A stretch of 64,000 bases of DNA from an uncultured Bacteroides sp. (lineage in GTDB: Bacteria; Bacteroidota; Bacteroidia; Bacteroidales; Bacteroidaceae). Shown here one piece after another: positions 35,963 to 46,600 of this stretch; within the stretch, counting starts at the first letter, position 1; the number at the start of each line of letters is the position of its first letter. Both the position numbers and the translations under genes were made by a program. The stretch is from the NCBI GenBank assembly GCA_900555635.1, contig USLU01000004.1, positions 84,691 through 148,690 of the forward strand, read 5' to 3'. Under the pieces are notes generated by a model. That model had not been told where the DNA came from. It did no database searches and saw nothing but the letters and a program-made list of their open reading frames with translations.

Positions 35963-38623
35963 TTATTTTCCAATATGATAATACAATATGCCTTTATAAT
36001 TGGCATTCAAATTCTCTGAGACCAGTCCTATGCGCGAAGCCTCGAACTGAGGGATGTCCAACGCACAAACTTCACGACCATCCACAAACAGATAGAGTTT
36101 CTCACCCCGGCGAGTGGCACGGAAATGATAAGATTCCTTCCACATCTCATGGATACCGATTTTATAGATGTGCCGTTGCAAATCTACTGCATCTTTATTG
36201 ATAAACCGAATACCTTCTGTCTGAACAGGAGCTAATGGCAGATAATTGTAAGCAGGGTGTTCGGCAACTTTTGCTCCGCTATTGTCTATCGCATGCCATT
36301 TTCCATCATGCAGATACTCTATGGTGAACTTTGCAAACATATCATCCGTAAACAGGGATTTATTGTCTGCCTCATGGCGGTTAAGGTATAAAGCATCCAG
36401 CCGGGTAGGTGATGCAAAGCGGTAAGTTTTCTCGATGAAATCGGAATATTTCACATCCGGGTATACACTTTTTATACACTCCAGCGGAAAGTCTTTTTTC
36501 CAGATTTGCTTGCCCTTCTTCACAGCCGTAACTTCGAGTATACGGGTAGCGCCATTGAACTGGGCTTTCACGTAATTACCAGCATCGACATAGACCGGAT
36601 AACTGCCGGCTACACCCTGTTCCTTCAAATCAGACAATTGGAAACTGAATTCATAATCAGTCAGCAAGTCTCCTTTGTGAATTTCCGTATTTTCCGGCAG
36701 TGCCACATCAAGATTATCAAAGCCAATTGTATAGGTAACCCCGTCAAACAAAGCCCCTCCTGTTTGATCGAATACTCCGGGGACACCTGATTCTTCGGCA
36801 GGGATGATACTTGCAAATGAATGTTTACCGGGAGCAGGAATTTGATCGAGCCATACTTTCAGGCAATCACGATTACGCTCCAAACGGAAATGATGGTAAA
36901 CTCCCCAACGGAAATCAGCAGGTAATGCGTATGTTTCTTTGCTCTCTTTGCCGTTGACAAGAGTGCGCAGATACCAGCATTGGTTCTTGGCATCCAAGCC
37001 TACGTAGACACAGTTAGCAGCATCTTTCCACCAGGCAAGAATACCGGCTTCGCCGTGGGTCTTCACGCCGCTTTCAAACAAATAGGTAGTGGATGGCTGT
37101 ACATGCTGCAAGGCACCAAAAGCGGGCACCTCACTGTTCTGAGAGAAGGTAGGCAAGGCGGGCTCGGGATGATAACCCGGTGTATTGGGACCTGTTATGC
37201 CATCTACAAACAGGGTCTTGTCGAAGAACTGGACGCGGTTAATGTATTGTCCCCGATGTTCGTTGTTCTTGTTTGCCATGTAGATAAGCCACCATTCAAA
37301 GCCATTGGGACCCCGCAGGATATTGGGTTGTCCGGGAGTCATCAGGATATCATCGGCAACGGTGGTCTTCATGTCAAACAAAGAGACGTCGAAGAACTGG
37401 GAATGTCCTTTATGTGTCTCTACAGTTAGTAAGTTGGTACCCTGTTCTAAAGCTGCACGCTGCTTCTTATCCAGATTAACGATGCAATAGTCCGCTCCTT
37501 GTTTCTCGTAAATCAAGGTTCCGTTGAGATAGACTTTGGTGTCTCCATCATGGGTGACACGCAAGGCCAGATTGCCCGTTTGCTTATCTGCAATAAATGT
37601 TTTACGAATCCACAGGGAAGGTGATGTCCACTTAGTGCCGAAGCGGCGGATGGTAGAGCCTTTTACATCTTCACGCGATCCGTCTATCTCTTCGAAAGAG
37701 AATCCAGTCTCTCCCTTCTTCCATCCGGTGGCAGGGTAGTCTGCTTTCATCCAGTCATCTCCCGGCGGGGTTTCGGTGTATGTAAACAAGGGGGCGTAAG
37801 TGGAGCCGTATCTCAGTAGATCCACGTATTTCTCTTCCAGTTGCGTCTGATTGCAGCCGACTACCGGATAACTGTATTTATTACCATTTTGAAAACCTAA
37901 AGGAGAATCAGCCTCAGCAACTCCCAACTGATAATTGCCCCATCGGGTGGAAGTGTGATTGGCATTGTACATCATGTAATAGCGGTCGCGGTACTTTATC
38001 ACCCAAGGCCCTTCGGCTACCCTGCTGTCCATTGTCTCCCAGGTGTCGGGCAACGAGGCGAACATACAGACAGGCTCGCCGGCAAATTCAGCCGGGTTCT
38101 TCAGTTTACGTCCCCAGATGGTATTTCCATCGGTGAAACGTACCATATACATATAAAGCTGCCCGTCATCGTCCTTGAAAGTCATAGGGTCGATACGATT
38201 ATCCATCCAGGTGCTTTTATTTGGTTCGAAATAAGGGCCTGTGGCTTTGTCGCTTTGTGCATGCACGATATGTACGGCATGCTTGTCCTTTCCCCAGTAG
38301 TTTACAGACCAGTACAGATGGAAGTCTCCGTTCAGGTAGAACATATCATTGGCGTGTATCTGATCATTTCCTGCACCGGTGCCCCTTGTCCAGTCGTTGT
38401 CCATTGTAACGACGTGAACAGGCTTGCTCCAATGCACCAAATCATCAGACAGGTAGAAATCTCCATTCGTAAAAACGCCTCCGATATAATATTTACCATT
38501 AAACTTCATCACACCTGCATCGGCCACTCCGGGCAGCACGGGGTTCTGAATGTTCTGCGCAAAAAGAGAACAGCAACAGGTCAGGGCAAGAGGGATTAGT
38601 AGTTTTTTATAGTCAGATATCAT
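35963..38623 (-). CDS. Large multidomain GH43-type hydrolase with a domain inserted in the propeller
   Basis: An 886-residue secreted protein (signal peptide near residues 5-22). Propeller blades occupy about residues 25-270: GVADAGVMKFNGKYYIGG (candidate Asp base; note DAG rather than the usual DP), NRIDPMTFKDDDGQLYMYM (Asp) and RVAEGPWVIKYRDRYYMMYN (Glu). The propeller is then interrupted by a galactose-binding-like domain (about 290-425, with WIRKTFIADKQTGNLALRVT and DTKVYLNGTLIYEKQG). The last blade returns at GQPNILRGPNGFEWWLIYMA. The final 350 residues look like concanavalin-type beta-sandwiches, ending with a SRIGLVSENLNANY segment. It is first in the enzyme part of the PUL 2 operon. 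Confidence 0.85.
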   Translation of the reverse strand: MISDYKKLLIPLALTCCCSLFAQNIQNPVLPGVADAGVMKFNGKYYIGGVFTNGDFYLSDDLVHWSKPVHVVTMDNDWTRGTGAGNDQIHANDMFYLNGDFHLYWSVNYWGKDKHAVHIVHAQSDKATGPYFEPNKSTWMDNRIDPMTFKDDDGQLYMYMVRFTDGNTIWGRKLKNPAEFAGEPVCMFASLPDTWETMDSRVAEGPWVIKYRDRYYMMYNANHTSTRWGNYQLGVAEADSPLGFQNGNKYSYPVVGCNQTQLEEKYVDLLRYGSTYAPLFTYTETPPGDDWMKADYPATGWKKGETGFSFEEIDGSREDVKGSTIRRFGTKWTSPSLWIRKTFIADKQTGNLALRVTHDGDTKVYLNGTLIYEKQGADYCIVNLDKKQRAALEQGTNLLTVETHKGHSQFFDVSLFDMKTTVADDILMTPGQPNILRGPNGFEWWLIYMANKNNEHRGQYINRVQFFDKTLFVDGITGPNTPGYHPEPALPTFSQNSEVPAFGALQHVQPSTTYLFESGVKTHGEAGILAWWKDAANCVYVGLDAKNQCWYLRTLVNGKESKETYALPADFRWGVYHHFRLERNRDCLKVWLDQIPAPGKHSFASIIPAEESGVPGVFDQTGGALFDGVTYTIGFDNLDVALPENTEIHKGDLLTDYEFSFQLSDLKEQGVAGSYPVYVDAGNYVKAQFNGATRILEVTAVKKGKQIWKKDFPLECIKSVYPDVKYSDFIEKTYRFASPTRLDALYLNRHEADNKSLFTDDMFAKFTIEYLHDGKWHAIDNSGAKVAEHPAYNYLPLAPVQTEGIRFINKDAVDLQRHIYKIGIHEMWKESYHFRATRRGEKLYLFVDGREVCALDIPQFEASRIGLVSENLNANYKGILYYHIGK

Positions 38624-38643
38624 GGTAAAAAGATTTAAGAAGG

Positions 38644-38697
38644 AAAAAGGCTATGCCGGAAGTATCCTGAAGTCAGATAGCTTCCAGGCATAGCCTT
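38644..38697 (-). terminator. Intrinsic terminator between PUL 2 susD and the enzyme genes
   Basis: Arms AAGGCTATGCC and GGCATAGCCTT (38647-38657 and 38687-38697), extended inward by GGAAG/CTTCC, are followed on the minus strand by TTTTT. It lies between the SusD stop (38706) and the GH43 start (38623). It would lower expression of the enzyme genes relative to susC/susD. Confidence 0.75.
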
Positions 38698-38705
38698 CTC
38701 AGTTA

Positions 38706-40292
38706 TTAATAGTTCGGATTCTGAGTAAGCTGCGGAACTCCGTCCACTGTGCTTACATCTACTTCATCCCGAGGAATAGGCAGACGTCTGTGTTTGCCTA
38801 CAACGAAATTGTTGAAGTCTTTATCACGAGCTTTCAGTTCATCGATACCTGCCTGAGAATCGAGCAAGCCCCAACGCTTCAAGTCCGCCCAACGCCAGCC
38901 TTCAAAGCAAAGTTCCAGAGAACGTTCCATCTGAAGACGTTTGAGGAAGGCATCCTTTGAGCTCAGGCAATCTTTCCACTGACTATCTTTCAACTTAGCC
39001 AATCCGGCACGCTCTCTTACTTTATCTACGTAAACAGCAGCATCGGCAATAGGAGCATTTGTTTCTGCCAGACATTCGGCATAGTTCATCAAGATGTCGG
39101 CATAACGCATGATGCGATAGTTGTTGCGGGCAAAATAGTCTTCACGTTCGCGATAGTAGGAAGTATTGTACTTACGGATGTAGCAATCTTCCGGATTCTG
39201 TCCCCATTCGTCAAACCATTGCGAAGCATCTGCATTGGCATAATATTTCTTAGATTGATCAGGGAAATCATCACCGAAATGTTTGTAGAGAATGCTATGG
39301 TATAAACGCAAGTCATTTCTGCCATCTACTCTTCTCTCTTTCAAAAATTCATCTACCAACCAGCGACGTGCTTTTCCGTCACCCCAGCCTGTACCATGGT
39401 CACCGCCGGGAGCATAAAACTGTGTACGTTGGAAGCCGAATGCCATGCTGACATCATTGCCTGTGCCGCCTTTATTCTGATCGTCAAACTGAATTTCGAA
39501 GATACCTTCCTTATTGTTTTCATTCAGATCGGTGAAGTTGTCTTCACGGTTATCCAGCAGTCCATACAAAGTACCTTCTTTGTCAATCAGCCATTGCAAC
39601 TGTTCCTTTGCCTTGTCAAATTTGCGTTGTTGCATGTATGCTTTGCCCAGCAAGGCTTTGGCTGCGCCTTTAGTGGCACGTCCCAGGTTGGCGGCATCCC
39701 AGGATTCGGGCAAGTTGTTCATGGCGAATGTCAAATCTTTCTCTACCTGATCCCAGATCTCCTGCTCGGAAGCATCCTTAGGAATATAGGTGGCATCTTT
39801 AGGTTCCAGAGGCATGGTTCCTTTATCCCACAACAAGTTTACTTGAAAATACCACAGGGCGCGCAGGAAAGAGGCTTGTGCCAACACTTGATTCTTGGTG
39901 GTTTCGTCCATTTCAATCTTAGGCACATTGGCCAGTACTTGATTGCAACGGAAAATACCTACGTAGAAATGCTCCCAATGCACAGTGTTGCCTTCATAAA
40001 AGTTATAGTTGTTATAGAGGAAGCGTGTCCAATCGCCCAATTCAATCCAAGGAGAGGAGCTCCAACCTTCATCTGAAGTTAAATCGTAGCGGAAAGAAAG
40101 CCAGCGCATCCAGGTACCCTCTTTATAAAGGAAGCTGTAGCAAGCATTCACTCCGGCAGTAGCATCTTCGGGTTTATTCCAATAAGTATCATTGGTCGCT
40201 TCATTGGGATTATCGATATCCAATAAATTTGAGTTGCATCCGGTGCACAAGGTCAAGGCACCTGCAAGTATTAATCCATATATCTTTTTCAT
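38706..40292 (-). CDS. SusD family outer-membrane glycan-binding lipoprotein (PUL 2)
   Basis: A 528-residue surface lipoprotein with the signal MKKIYGLILAGALTLCTGC. The mature start NLLDIDNPNEATNDTYWNKP is typical of RagB/SusD. Helical repeat segments include LGRATKGAAKALLGKAYMQQ, and the C-terminal SusD motif is ELCFEGWRWADLKRWGLL followed by HRRLPIPRDEV. It binds the target glycan and pairs with the SusC encoded 22 bp upstream. A terminator hairpin follows the gene, so it may be made in excess over the downstream enzymes. Confidence 0.95.
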   Translation of the reverse strand: MKKIYGLILAGALTLCTGCNSNLLDIDNPNEATNDTYWNKPEDATAGVNACYSFLYKEGTWMRWLSFRYDLTSDEGWSSSPWIELGDWTRFLYNNYNFYEGNTVHWEHFYVGIFRCNQVLANVPKIEMDETTKNQVLAQASFLRALWYFQVNLLWDKGTMPLEPKDATYIPKDASEQEIWDQVEKDLTFAMNNLPESWDAANLGRATKGAAKALLGKAYMQQRKFDKAKEQLQWLIDKEGTLYGLLDNREDNFTDLNENNKEGIFEIQFDDQNKGGTGNDVSMAFGFQRTQFYAPGGDHGTGWGDGKARRWLVDEFLKERRVDGRNDLRLYHSILYKHFGDDFPDQSKKYYANADASQWFDEWGQNPEDCYIRKYNTSYYREREDYFARNNYRIMRYADILMNYAECLAETNAPIADAAVYVDKVRERAGLAKLKDSQWKDCLSSKDAFLKRLQMERSLELCFEGWRWADLKRWGLLDSQAGIDELKARDKDFNNFVVGKHRRLPIPRDEVDVSTVDGVPQLTQNPNY

Positions 40293-40314
40293 AATTTCTA
40301 AACTGAGTTATTAG

Positions 40315-43300
40315 TTAAAAGGTCAAATCCAATCCAAACATAACTGAACGGGTATTAGGATAGGCATAGCCGTCCGTTCCAATGTTCCATACGGAATTCA
40401 CTCCCTTGAAGTCGGGGTCCAATCCTGAATAGCCGGTGATGGTAAGCAGGTTGCTGCCTGTAGCAAACAAACGCAGTTTCTCAACACCTAAGTTGGTCAG
40501 CCATCTTTGTTTGAAGTTATATCCGATAGAGATATTCTTCATACGGAAGTAAGAACCATTCTCCAGGAAGCGGTCTGAATCGCCACTGTTACGGGCATCA
40601 CCGTAGATGATACGCGGAGTATTGGAATTGGGATTCACCTGATAAGGTTCTTCACCTTTCTCGAAGCGGATATAGTTGGAGTTGTCTGAGAACAGACGTC
40701 CTTGCCAACGAGATACATTGTATATCTTATTACCGAACTGACCATTCCACATCATACTGAAATCAAAATTCTTCCACTCTGCATTGAACACAAGTGACAG
40801 TTGCATTTTAGCCCAAGGACTACCACACCAGTCACGGTCGGCATCTGTGATTTCTCCGTTGTCATCCGTATCAATATACTTAACGTCTCCTAATTGCGGA
40901 CGTTTTCCTTCAATCATAATCGGTTTGCCACTTGATGTTACATAATTATCAATCTGTTCTTGTGTCTTAAAGATACCATCCGTTTTCTTCAGATAGAATT
41001 CAGCCAAAGATCTGCCCGGCTTTGTTCTGGCCTGGCCTGAGTCGATAAAGTCTTTTTTACTTCCATCACGTCCCAGGCTTAATACCTCATTGTCCATGGT
41101 GGTCAGGTTCAATAAAGCGCTATACTTGAAGTCCGATATCTGATCTCTCCAACCCAATGTAACTTCAAAGCCCTTGTTGCGCAAGCTGGCTGCGTTCTTC
41201 CAAGGAGATCCTCCTTGGTTACCTGTAGAAATGGCAATCGGAGTCTCGGCCAATACATCACTGGTTTTCGAATTGTAGTATTCGGCGCTAAGCGTCAGGC
41301 GTTGGTTCAGGAAACTGGCGTCGAAACCTACATTCACTGTCTCTTTCGTTTCCCAAATAAGACCTGGATTAACCATTTTTACCTGTGTAGAACCGGGCAC
41401 AATAGCTCCGCCTATTACGGTGACGATACTCTGGTTGATGGTTCCGATATAATCCCAATCACCGATAGAAGCATTACCCAGGCGTCCCCAGTTACCTCTG
41501 ATCTTCAATTCATTCAACCAGGGCACATCAAAGAAGCTCTCTTTGGAGATTCTCCACGCACCGGAGAAAGACGGGAAATTGCCCCAACGGTTCTCCTTGG
41601 CCAGACGGGAAGTACCGTCACGACGGAAAGTTGCAGTCAGATAGTATTTATCATCGTAATTATAGTTTGCACGACCTAAGTAGGAGATCATGGCATTCTC
41701 GCTGATGCTGTTGGAGTTCTGCTGGTTGCTTTGTCCGGCATTCAATACGGTGAAGTAATCGCCGTTGCCCATCATCGGGAAATTCAAGCGGGAAGCCCAG
41801 AGCCCTTCCCATTCATGGTGCTGGTATGTAGTACCCACAACAGCATCCACATGGTGCTTGCCAAAGTCTTTGTTGAAGTTCAAAGTATGCTCAATCAACA
41901 TGTTGTAAGTATTGTCGCGTGCTTTCTGACCTTCCGGATCACGATGTTCCTGGTTCTGAGTCCAGTTTCCTTCGCCACGGAACCATGAGTTTTCATAGAA
42001 ATACAAGTCGACACCTGCATTGAATTTATAAGAAAGGAACTTAAATGGTTTGGCTTCGAGCCATAAAGATCCGTTTAAACGATTTTGTCTGTAATGGCGG
42101 TATTCCAAATCCTCACGTGCAATGGGGTTTACACCGAATGTATTATACTTGGCAGCATCACCGTAACCATATCCACCCGGATTGTTCTCATCGTAAACAG
42201 GAATGGTAGGCATCATGCGCAAGAAATCGTTGTAAGTATTTGTTTGGTTAGGATCTGTGTTCGTGAGTGAATAAGCCAGATTCTCGCCAAAAGAGAACCA
42301 GCCTTTCTTTCCTTGTGTGTTCACACGGAAACTGTAACGGTCGAAAGTATTACCGTAAGAAACACCGTCATTCTTGTAATAGCCTGCCGACACGTAGTAA
42401 GCGCCTGAGTCGCCACCACCCGAAAGTGATACATTGTAGTCCTGCACCAAAGCAGTCTTCAACACTTCATCCTGCCAGTTGGTATCATACTCAGAGTGCT
42501 TCTGAGTACTGTTTACAGAAGCAATGCCATCCTTGATAGCTTCCTTATAAGCAATATCATTGTATTTGATATACTCCGCAGCATTCATCAGATCGTACTT
42601 CGGACTCCACTCCAGTGTCTCTTTTACGCTGAGGTTTACTTTCATCGGACCTTTCGCACCTTTCTTGGTGGTAACGATAATCACACCGTTGGCTGCGCGT
42701 GAACCATAGATAGCAGCCGCCGAGGCATCTTTCAGGATTTGAATAGACTCTGCATCCGCAGGATTGAAGTCAACGCCCGGATCAATAATCATACCATCGA
42801 CCACCCACAACGGAGAATTATTGCTCAAAGAACCGACACCACGGATTTCAATGGAAGCATCCTCACCTGCCCGACCGCTACTGCGTACATTAACACCGGT
42901 TGCCAAACCTTGCATCTGACTTACCAGCGTTCCAGCCGAGCTTTTCTTCATTTCTTTCGTATCGACCACAGCAACAGCACCTGTCAAGTCGGATTTTTTC
43001 ACGGTCTGATAACCGATGACTACCACCTCTTCCAATGCTTTTGCATCGTCTTTCAAGACTACATGCATTTTAGTTCCTTTAAAAACAACTTCCTGAGTAA
43101 TCATACCGATATAAGAGAAGACAACTGTACTTCCCTTCTTTCCACTCACTGAGAAGTTACCGTCCAGATCGGAAATAGCACCCGTAGTAGTACCCTTCAC
43201 AACTACATTCACACCTGTCAAAGGCTCGTTATTTGCATCTGTTACCGTACCAGTGATATTCACATCCTGCGCATAAGCGGTAGCTGCAAAAACAACAAAG

Positions 43301-43326
43301 AATAAGAATAAGATTTTCTTGATCAT
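40315..43326 (-). CDS. SusC family TonB-dependent outer-membrane transporter (PUL 2)
   Basis: A 1003-residue importer of the PUL 2 oligosaccharides. It begins with a signal peptide (MIKKILFLFFVVFAATAYAQ), then a carboxypeptidase-regulatory-like domain (NITGTVTDANNEPLTGVNVV, GAISDLDGNFSV), the TonB-box region EEVVVIGYQTVKKSDLTGAV, the plug (GLATGVNVRSSGRAGEDASI, SPLWVVDGMI) and the barrel, ending RSVMFGLDLTF. It is the first gene of the PUL 2 operon. The HTCS gene that probably controls it lies upstream, across a 302-bp region. Confidence 0.96.
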   Translation of the reverse strand: MIKKILFLFFVVFAATAYAQDVNITGTVTDANNEPLTGVNVVVKGTTTGAISDLDGNFSVSGKKGSTVVFSYIGMITQEVVFKGTKMHVVLKDDAKALEEVVVIGYQTVKKSDLTGAVAVVDTKEMKKSSAGTLVSQMQGLATGVNVRSSGRAGEDASIEIRGVGSLSNNSPLWVVDGMIIDPGVDFNPADAESIQILKDASAAAIYGSRAANGVIIVTTKKGAKGPMKVNLSVKETLEWSPKYDLMNAAEYIKYNDIAYKEAIKDGIASVNSTQKHSEYDTNWQDEVLKTALVQDYNVSLSGGGDSGAYYVSAGYYKNDGVSYGNTFDRYSFRVNTQGKKGWFSFGENLAYSLTNTDPNQTNTYNDFLRMMPTIPVYDENNPGGYGYGDAAKYNTFGVNPIAREDLEYRHYRQNRLNGSLWLEAKPFKFLSYKFNAGVDLYFYENSWFRGEGNWTQNQEHRDPEGQKARDNTYNMLIEHTLNFNKDFGKHHVDAVVGTTYQHHEWEGLWASRLNFPMMGNGDYFTVLNAGQSNQQNSNSISENAMISYLGRANYNYDDKYYLTATFRRDGTSRLAKENRWGNFPSFSGAWRISKESFFDVPWLNELKIRGNWGRLGNASIGDWDYIGTINQSIVTVIGGAIVPGSTQVKMVNPGLIWETKETVNVGFDASFLNQRLTLSAEYYNSKTSDVLAETPIAISTGNQGGSPWKNAASLRNKGFEVTLGWRDQISDFKYSALLNLTTMDNEVLSLGRDGSKKDFIDSGQARTKPGRSLAEFYLKKTDGIFKTQEQIDNYVTSSGKPIMIEGKRPQLGDVKYIDTDDNGEITDADRDWCGSPWAKMQLSLVFNAEWKNFDFSMMWNGQFGNKIYNVSRWQGRLFSDNSNYIRFEKGEEPYQVNPNSNTPRIIYGDARNSGDSDRFLENGSYFRMKNISIGYNFKQRWLTNLGVEKLRLFATGSNLLTITGYSGLDPDFKGVNSVWNIGTDGYAYPNTRSVMFGLDLTF

Positions 43327-43492
43327 TTTTTATAGAATTAGATTTTAAAACTTCACGGAAACCAGAATTCCGCTTTGAATTGCATTTTATAGTAGAAGGT
43401 AATCTTCTACCAAGCATAATTAGTTAAATGGAATTTATTACGTCATAGGCATTTTGTTCATAGTGCAACAATTTGGTTAACTTTTCCGGATG

Positions 43493-43500
43493 CAAATATA
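43493..43500 (-). promoter_or_regulatory. Candidate -7 box (TATATTTG) for the PUL 2 operon
   Basis: The minus strand reads TATATTTG, matching TAnnTTTG. It lies about 167 bp before the susC ATG at 43326, implying an unusually long 5' leader. Confidence 0.45.
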
Positions 43501-43556
43501 TCAGGGTAAAACCAAACATGATGCAATTATCGCTTCAATCTATACAATTATAAAAC

Positions 43557-43590
43557 CAAAAAACCGCCCCAAGAGATGTTCTAGGGGCGG
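43557..43590 (-). terminator. Intrinsic terminator after the PUL 2 HTCS gene
   Basis: On the minus strand, CCGCCCC and GGGGCGG arms (43584-43590 and 43564-43570) enclose a 13-nt loop and are followed by TTTTTT. It lies about 40 bp after the HTCS stop at 43629. Confidence 0.85.
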
Positions 43591-43628
43591 GGGCGCTTTA
43601 TGTTCTATTTTCATGAATAATCGGTCTA

Positions 43629-46600
43629 TTACTTCACAAAGTCCTTGGGCAAAATGCCGAATTGTTTCTGAAAACATTTGGTAAAATAAGAAGGAGTATT
43701 GAATCCGGTCATATAGCAAACCTCATTAATCTTGCATTCGCCTTCGTTCAATAGCTCAGCCGCCTTCTTCAAACGTTCCAAACGAATGTAATCATTAGGT
43801 GTCATGTCCAGTATACCTTTTATCTTCCTATTCAAACTGGAACGGCTCATATTCAGCAAGCTCGCCATGTCATCCAAACAGAAATCAGGATTCTGCATGT
43901 TTTCTACGACTATTTCTTTCAACGTTTTCAAGAATGATTCATCCGCCTTGGTCATAGCCATTGTATTCGTCTGTACAAAAGGAGAATGGGCAAAGGATAC
44001 TCTCAGTTTCTCACGGTTGCTTAGCAAGTTAGACACACATACTCTCAGGTATTCTACTGAGAAGGGCTTCTCTATATATACATCCGCTCCCAGCTTCATA
44101 CCCTCTATTTTCGCTTGAAGAGTTGTTTTAGCAGTCAGCAGAATAATGGGAATATGGCTATAATCAAGCTCCGATTTTAGGTGTTCGCATAATTCCAAAC
44201 CATCCATTTCGGGCATCATAATATCTGAAATAATCAAATGGACGGTCTGTTCTTCCAATATCTTCAAAGCCTCAACGCCATTCATCGCAGTTAGTACCTG
44301 ATACTCCGACGATAATTGTTTCACTACAAAGGACTGCATCTCCAAGCTATCTTCCACCACCAGAAGAGTATAGCGGCATTGCTTGGAAACAGTTTCAGCG
44401 ATTCTCTTCGCTGTAGATTCTTCACTAATCACTTGCTCTTGCTGTTCTATCTTCGCTGTTTGTACATGTTTCAAGGGAAGAGACAGTAAGAAACAGTTGT
44501 TTTCCGTAGAGTCATCCATGCATAAGGTCCCTTCATGGAGTTCTGCCAGCGAACGTGCCAATGCTAACCCGATACCGGTGCCGGATACGGCACTCAGTAC
44601 CCCACCTTTATACTGGATAAATGGCTTGAATATCTCCTCACGCATTTCTACGGGTACAACATGACCATCATTACATACCGAGAACATTATCTTTTCTTCT
44701 TTCACGTAAAGTTTAATATGAATATACGTTTCAGAGTACTTGATTGCATTGGTCAACATATTACTAAAGATTTTAGTCAACCCCTCCTTATCAACCAAGG
44801 CATACAGATTTTCAGGGTAATCGATAGTCAATTCCAAGCCCTTCTGACGAGCCAATGGCTTAAAGCGTTTATATGTGTTCTGTAAGATATCCGATACATC
44901 GTATTCTACAAAATCCAGTTTGAAACCCTGTGTTTCCGTCTTACGAAAATCGAGTAACTGATTTACCAGATCGAGCAGGCGGTTAGTATTCATATCCATT
45001 ATTTCCAAATCATCCCGAATATCATCGGACACCGACTTGGATGTCAATACATTCTCCAACGGGCTCTTTATCAGCGTAAGCGGAGTACGTATTTCATGAG
45101 CAACATTCGTGAAGAAATCTATTTTGGCAGTATAAAGTTCCCGTTCTTTTTCCCGCTCAAACTTCTCCATTGTCTGCTGATGCTTCAGCTGGGTTCTCCT
45201 TCTGAAAAAATGAATGATAGCAGCCAAAGAGCACAGTGCCAATACTACATAAACCACATAAGCCCAGGTAGATAAATAGAAAGGAGGACGAATACGTATA
45301 TCGAGTACCCGCTCTTTTTCATTCCACTTGCCATCACTATTGGAGCCTTTTATGCGTAATGTATAACTCCCGTATGGCAAATTGGAATAATTAATCATAG
45401 AATTCCGCCCTACCGCATACCATTCTCGGTCATAGCCTTCCAGTTTATACTCCAAACGGTTCATTTCGGGTGCCTGATAACTTAAAGCTGCCACCTGTAA
45501 GGAGAAAGAGTTCTGGTTGGCATCAAGCTCTATCTGATTAGAATATGTAATGCTCTTTTCCAACGGGGAAGCCGGACTACCTACTGATAGCCGTTTATTG
45601 AACAAGTAGAAATCAGTGATAACTACCGGAGGAAGGAACGTGTTTTCAACGAAAGTTTCCGGATCAAAGACAATAAACCCATTTATACTGCCCAGATAAA
45701 TGCGCCCTTTCTTGTCACGGTACCCCGACTGAAAATTGAACTGATTACTCAGTAATCCATTGGCTGTGGTATATACATGTTTGCTGTCCGTATCCGGATT
45801 AAAGCATACTAATCCGTAGTTTGTAGTGATCCACAAATTTCCCTGTTTGTCTTCAACCATCTTATAAATAGTATTGCTGGGGAAACCTTTCGACATATCA
45901 TAGCGAACGAAGCTATCCGTTTCCTGATTATAGCGGCAGAAGCCCTCTCCTAACGTCATGAACCATAGCCTCTTTTTGCTATCTTCATAAATGCTGATCA
46001 CTTTATTGTAGGAAATAGAAGTTGAATCTTTCTCATTAGAAAGATAATTTCTCCACTGCTTTGTACTGACATTGTAGCAGAAAACTCCGTTGGAGAAAGT
46101 AGCAAACCAAAGATTGCCGTTGAAATCTTCCAATATGTTATAAGTGAACATATTCTTCAACTGGGGAATGCGTGTAAAATCATCTGTAGAACGATTATAT
46201 TTCAACAGGCCGGAAGTAGTACCTATCCATACGTCTCCCGTAGTTGTCCGGCAGATGGTAAAGGCGTCATTAGCAGTCATTGAGTTCTGGTTATCGCCTT
46301 TGGTATAGTGCTTTACTTGTTTGGTATGCAGATTAATCCTATTCAATCCACCGGAAAAAGTACCTACCCATAAATCATCTCCGTCCAGGCAAAGACCATG
46401 AACATTCTTATAAATGGAAGGATGTTCGAAAGGTTCTATTTTCCCTGTTTCGGGGTTATAGTTAAATAGTCCTTTGTCCTCGGTACCTACCCACAAAGTT
46501 CCGTCATTGCTTTCACAGATTTCACGTACCCGCCGACCTAGCTGCCTGAGATCATCCCTTGGATAGAACTTCTCGAAATAAGTCCATTGATGGGGGTAAT

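Larger units (their letters stand above)
43327..43628. other. Intergenic region of 302 bp between PUL 2 susC and the HTCS gene
   Basis: It holds, from the susC side, an mRNA leader of about 160 nt with a small hairpin (GTAGAAG/CTTCTAC, 43392-43410), a -7 box (43493-43500) and, next to the HTCS stop, an intrinsic terminator. No gene is seen. Confidence 0.6.
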
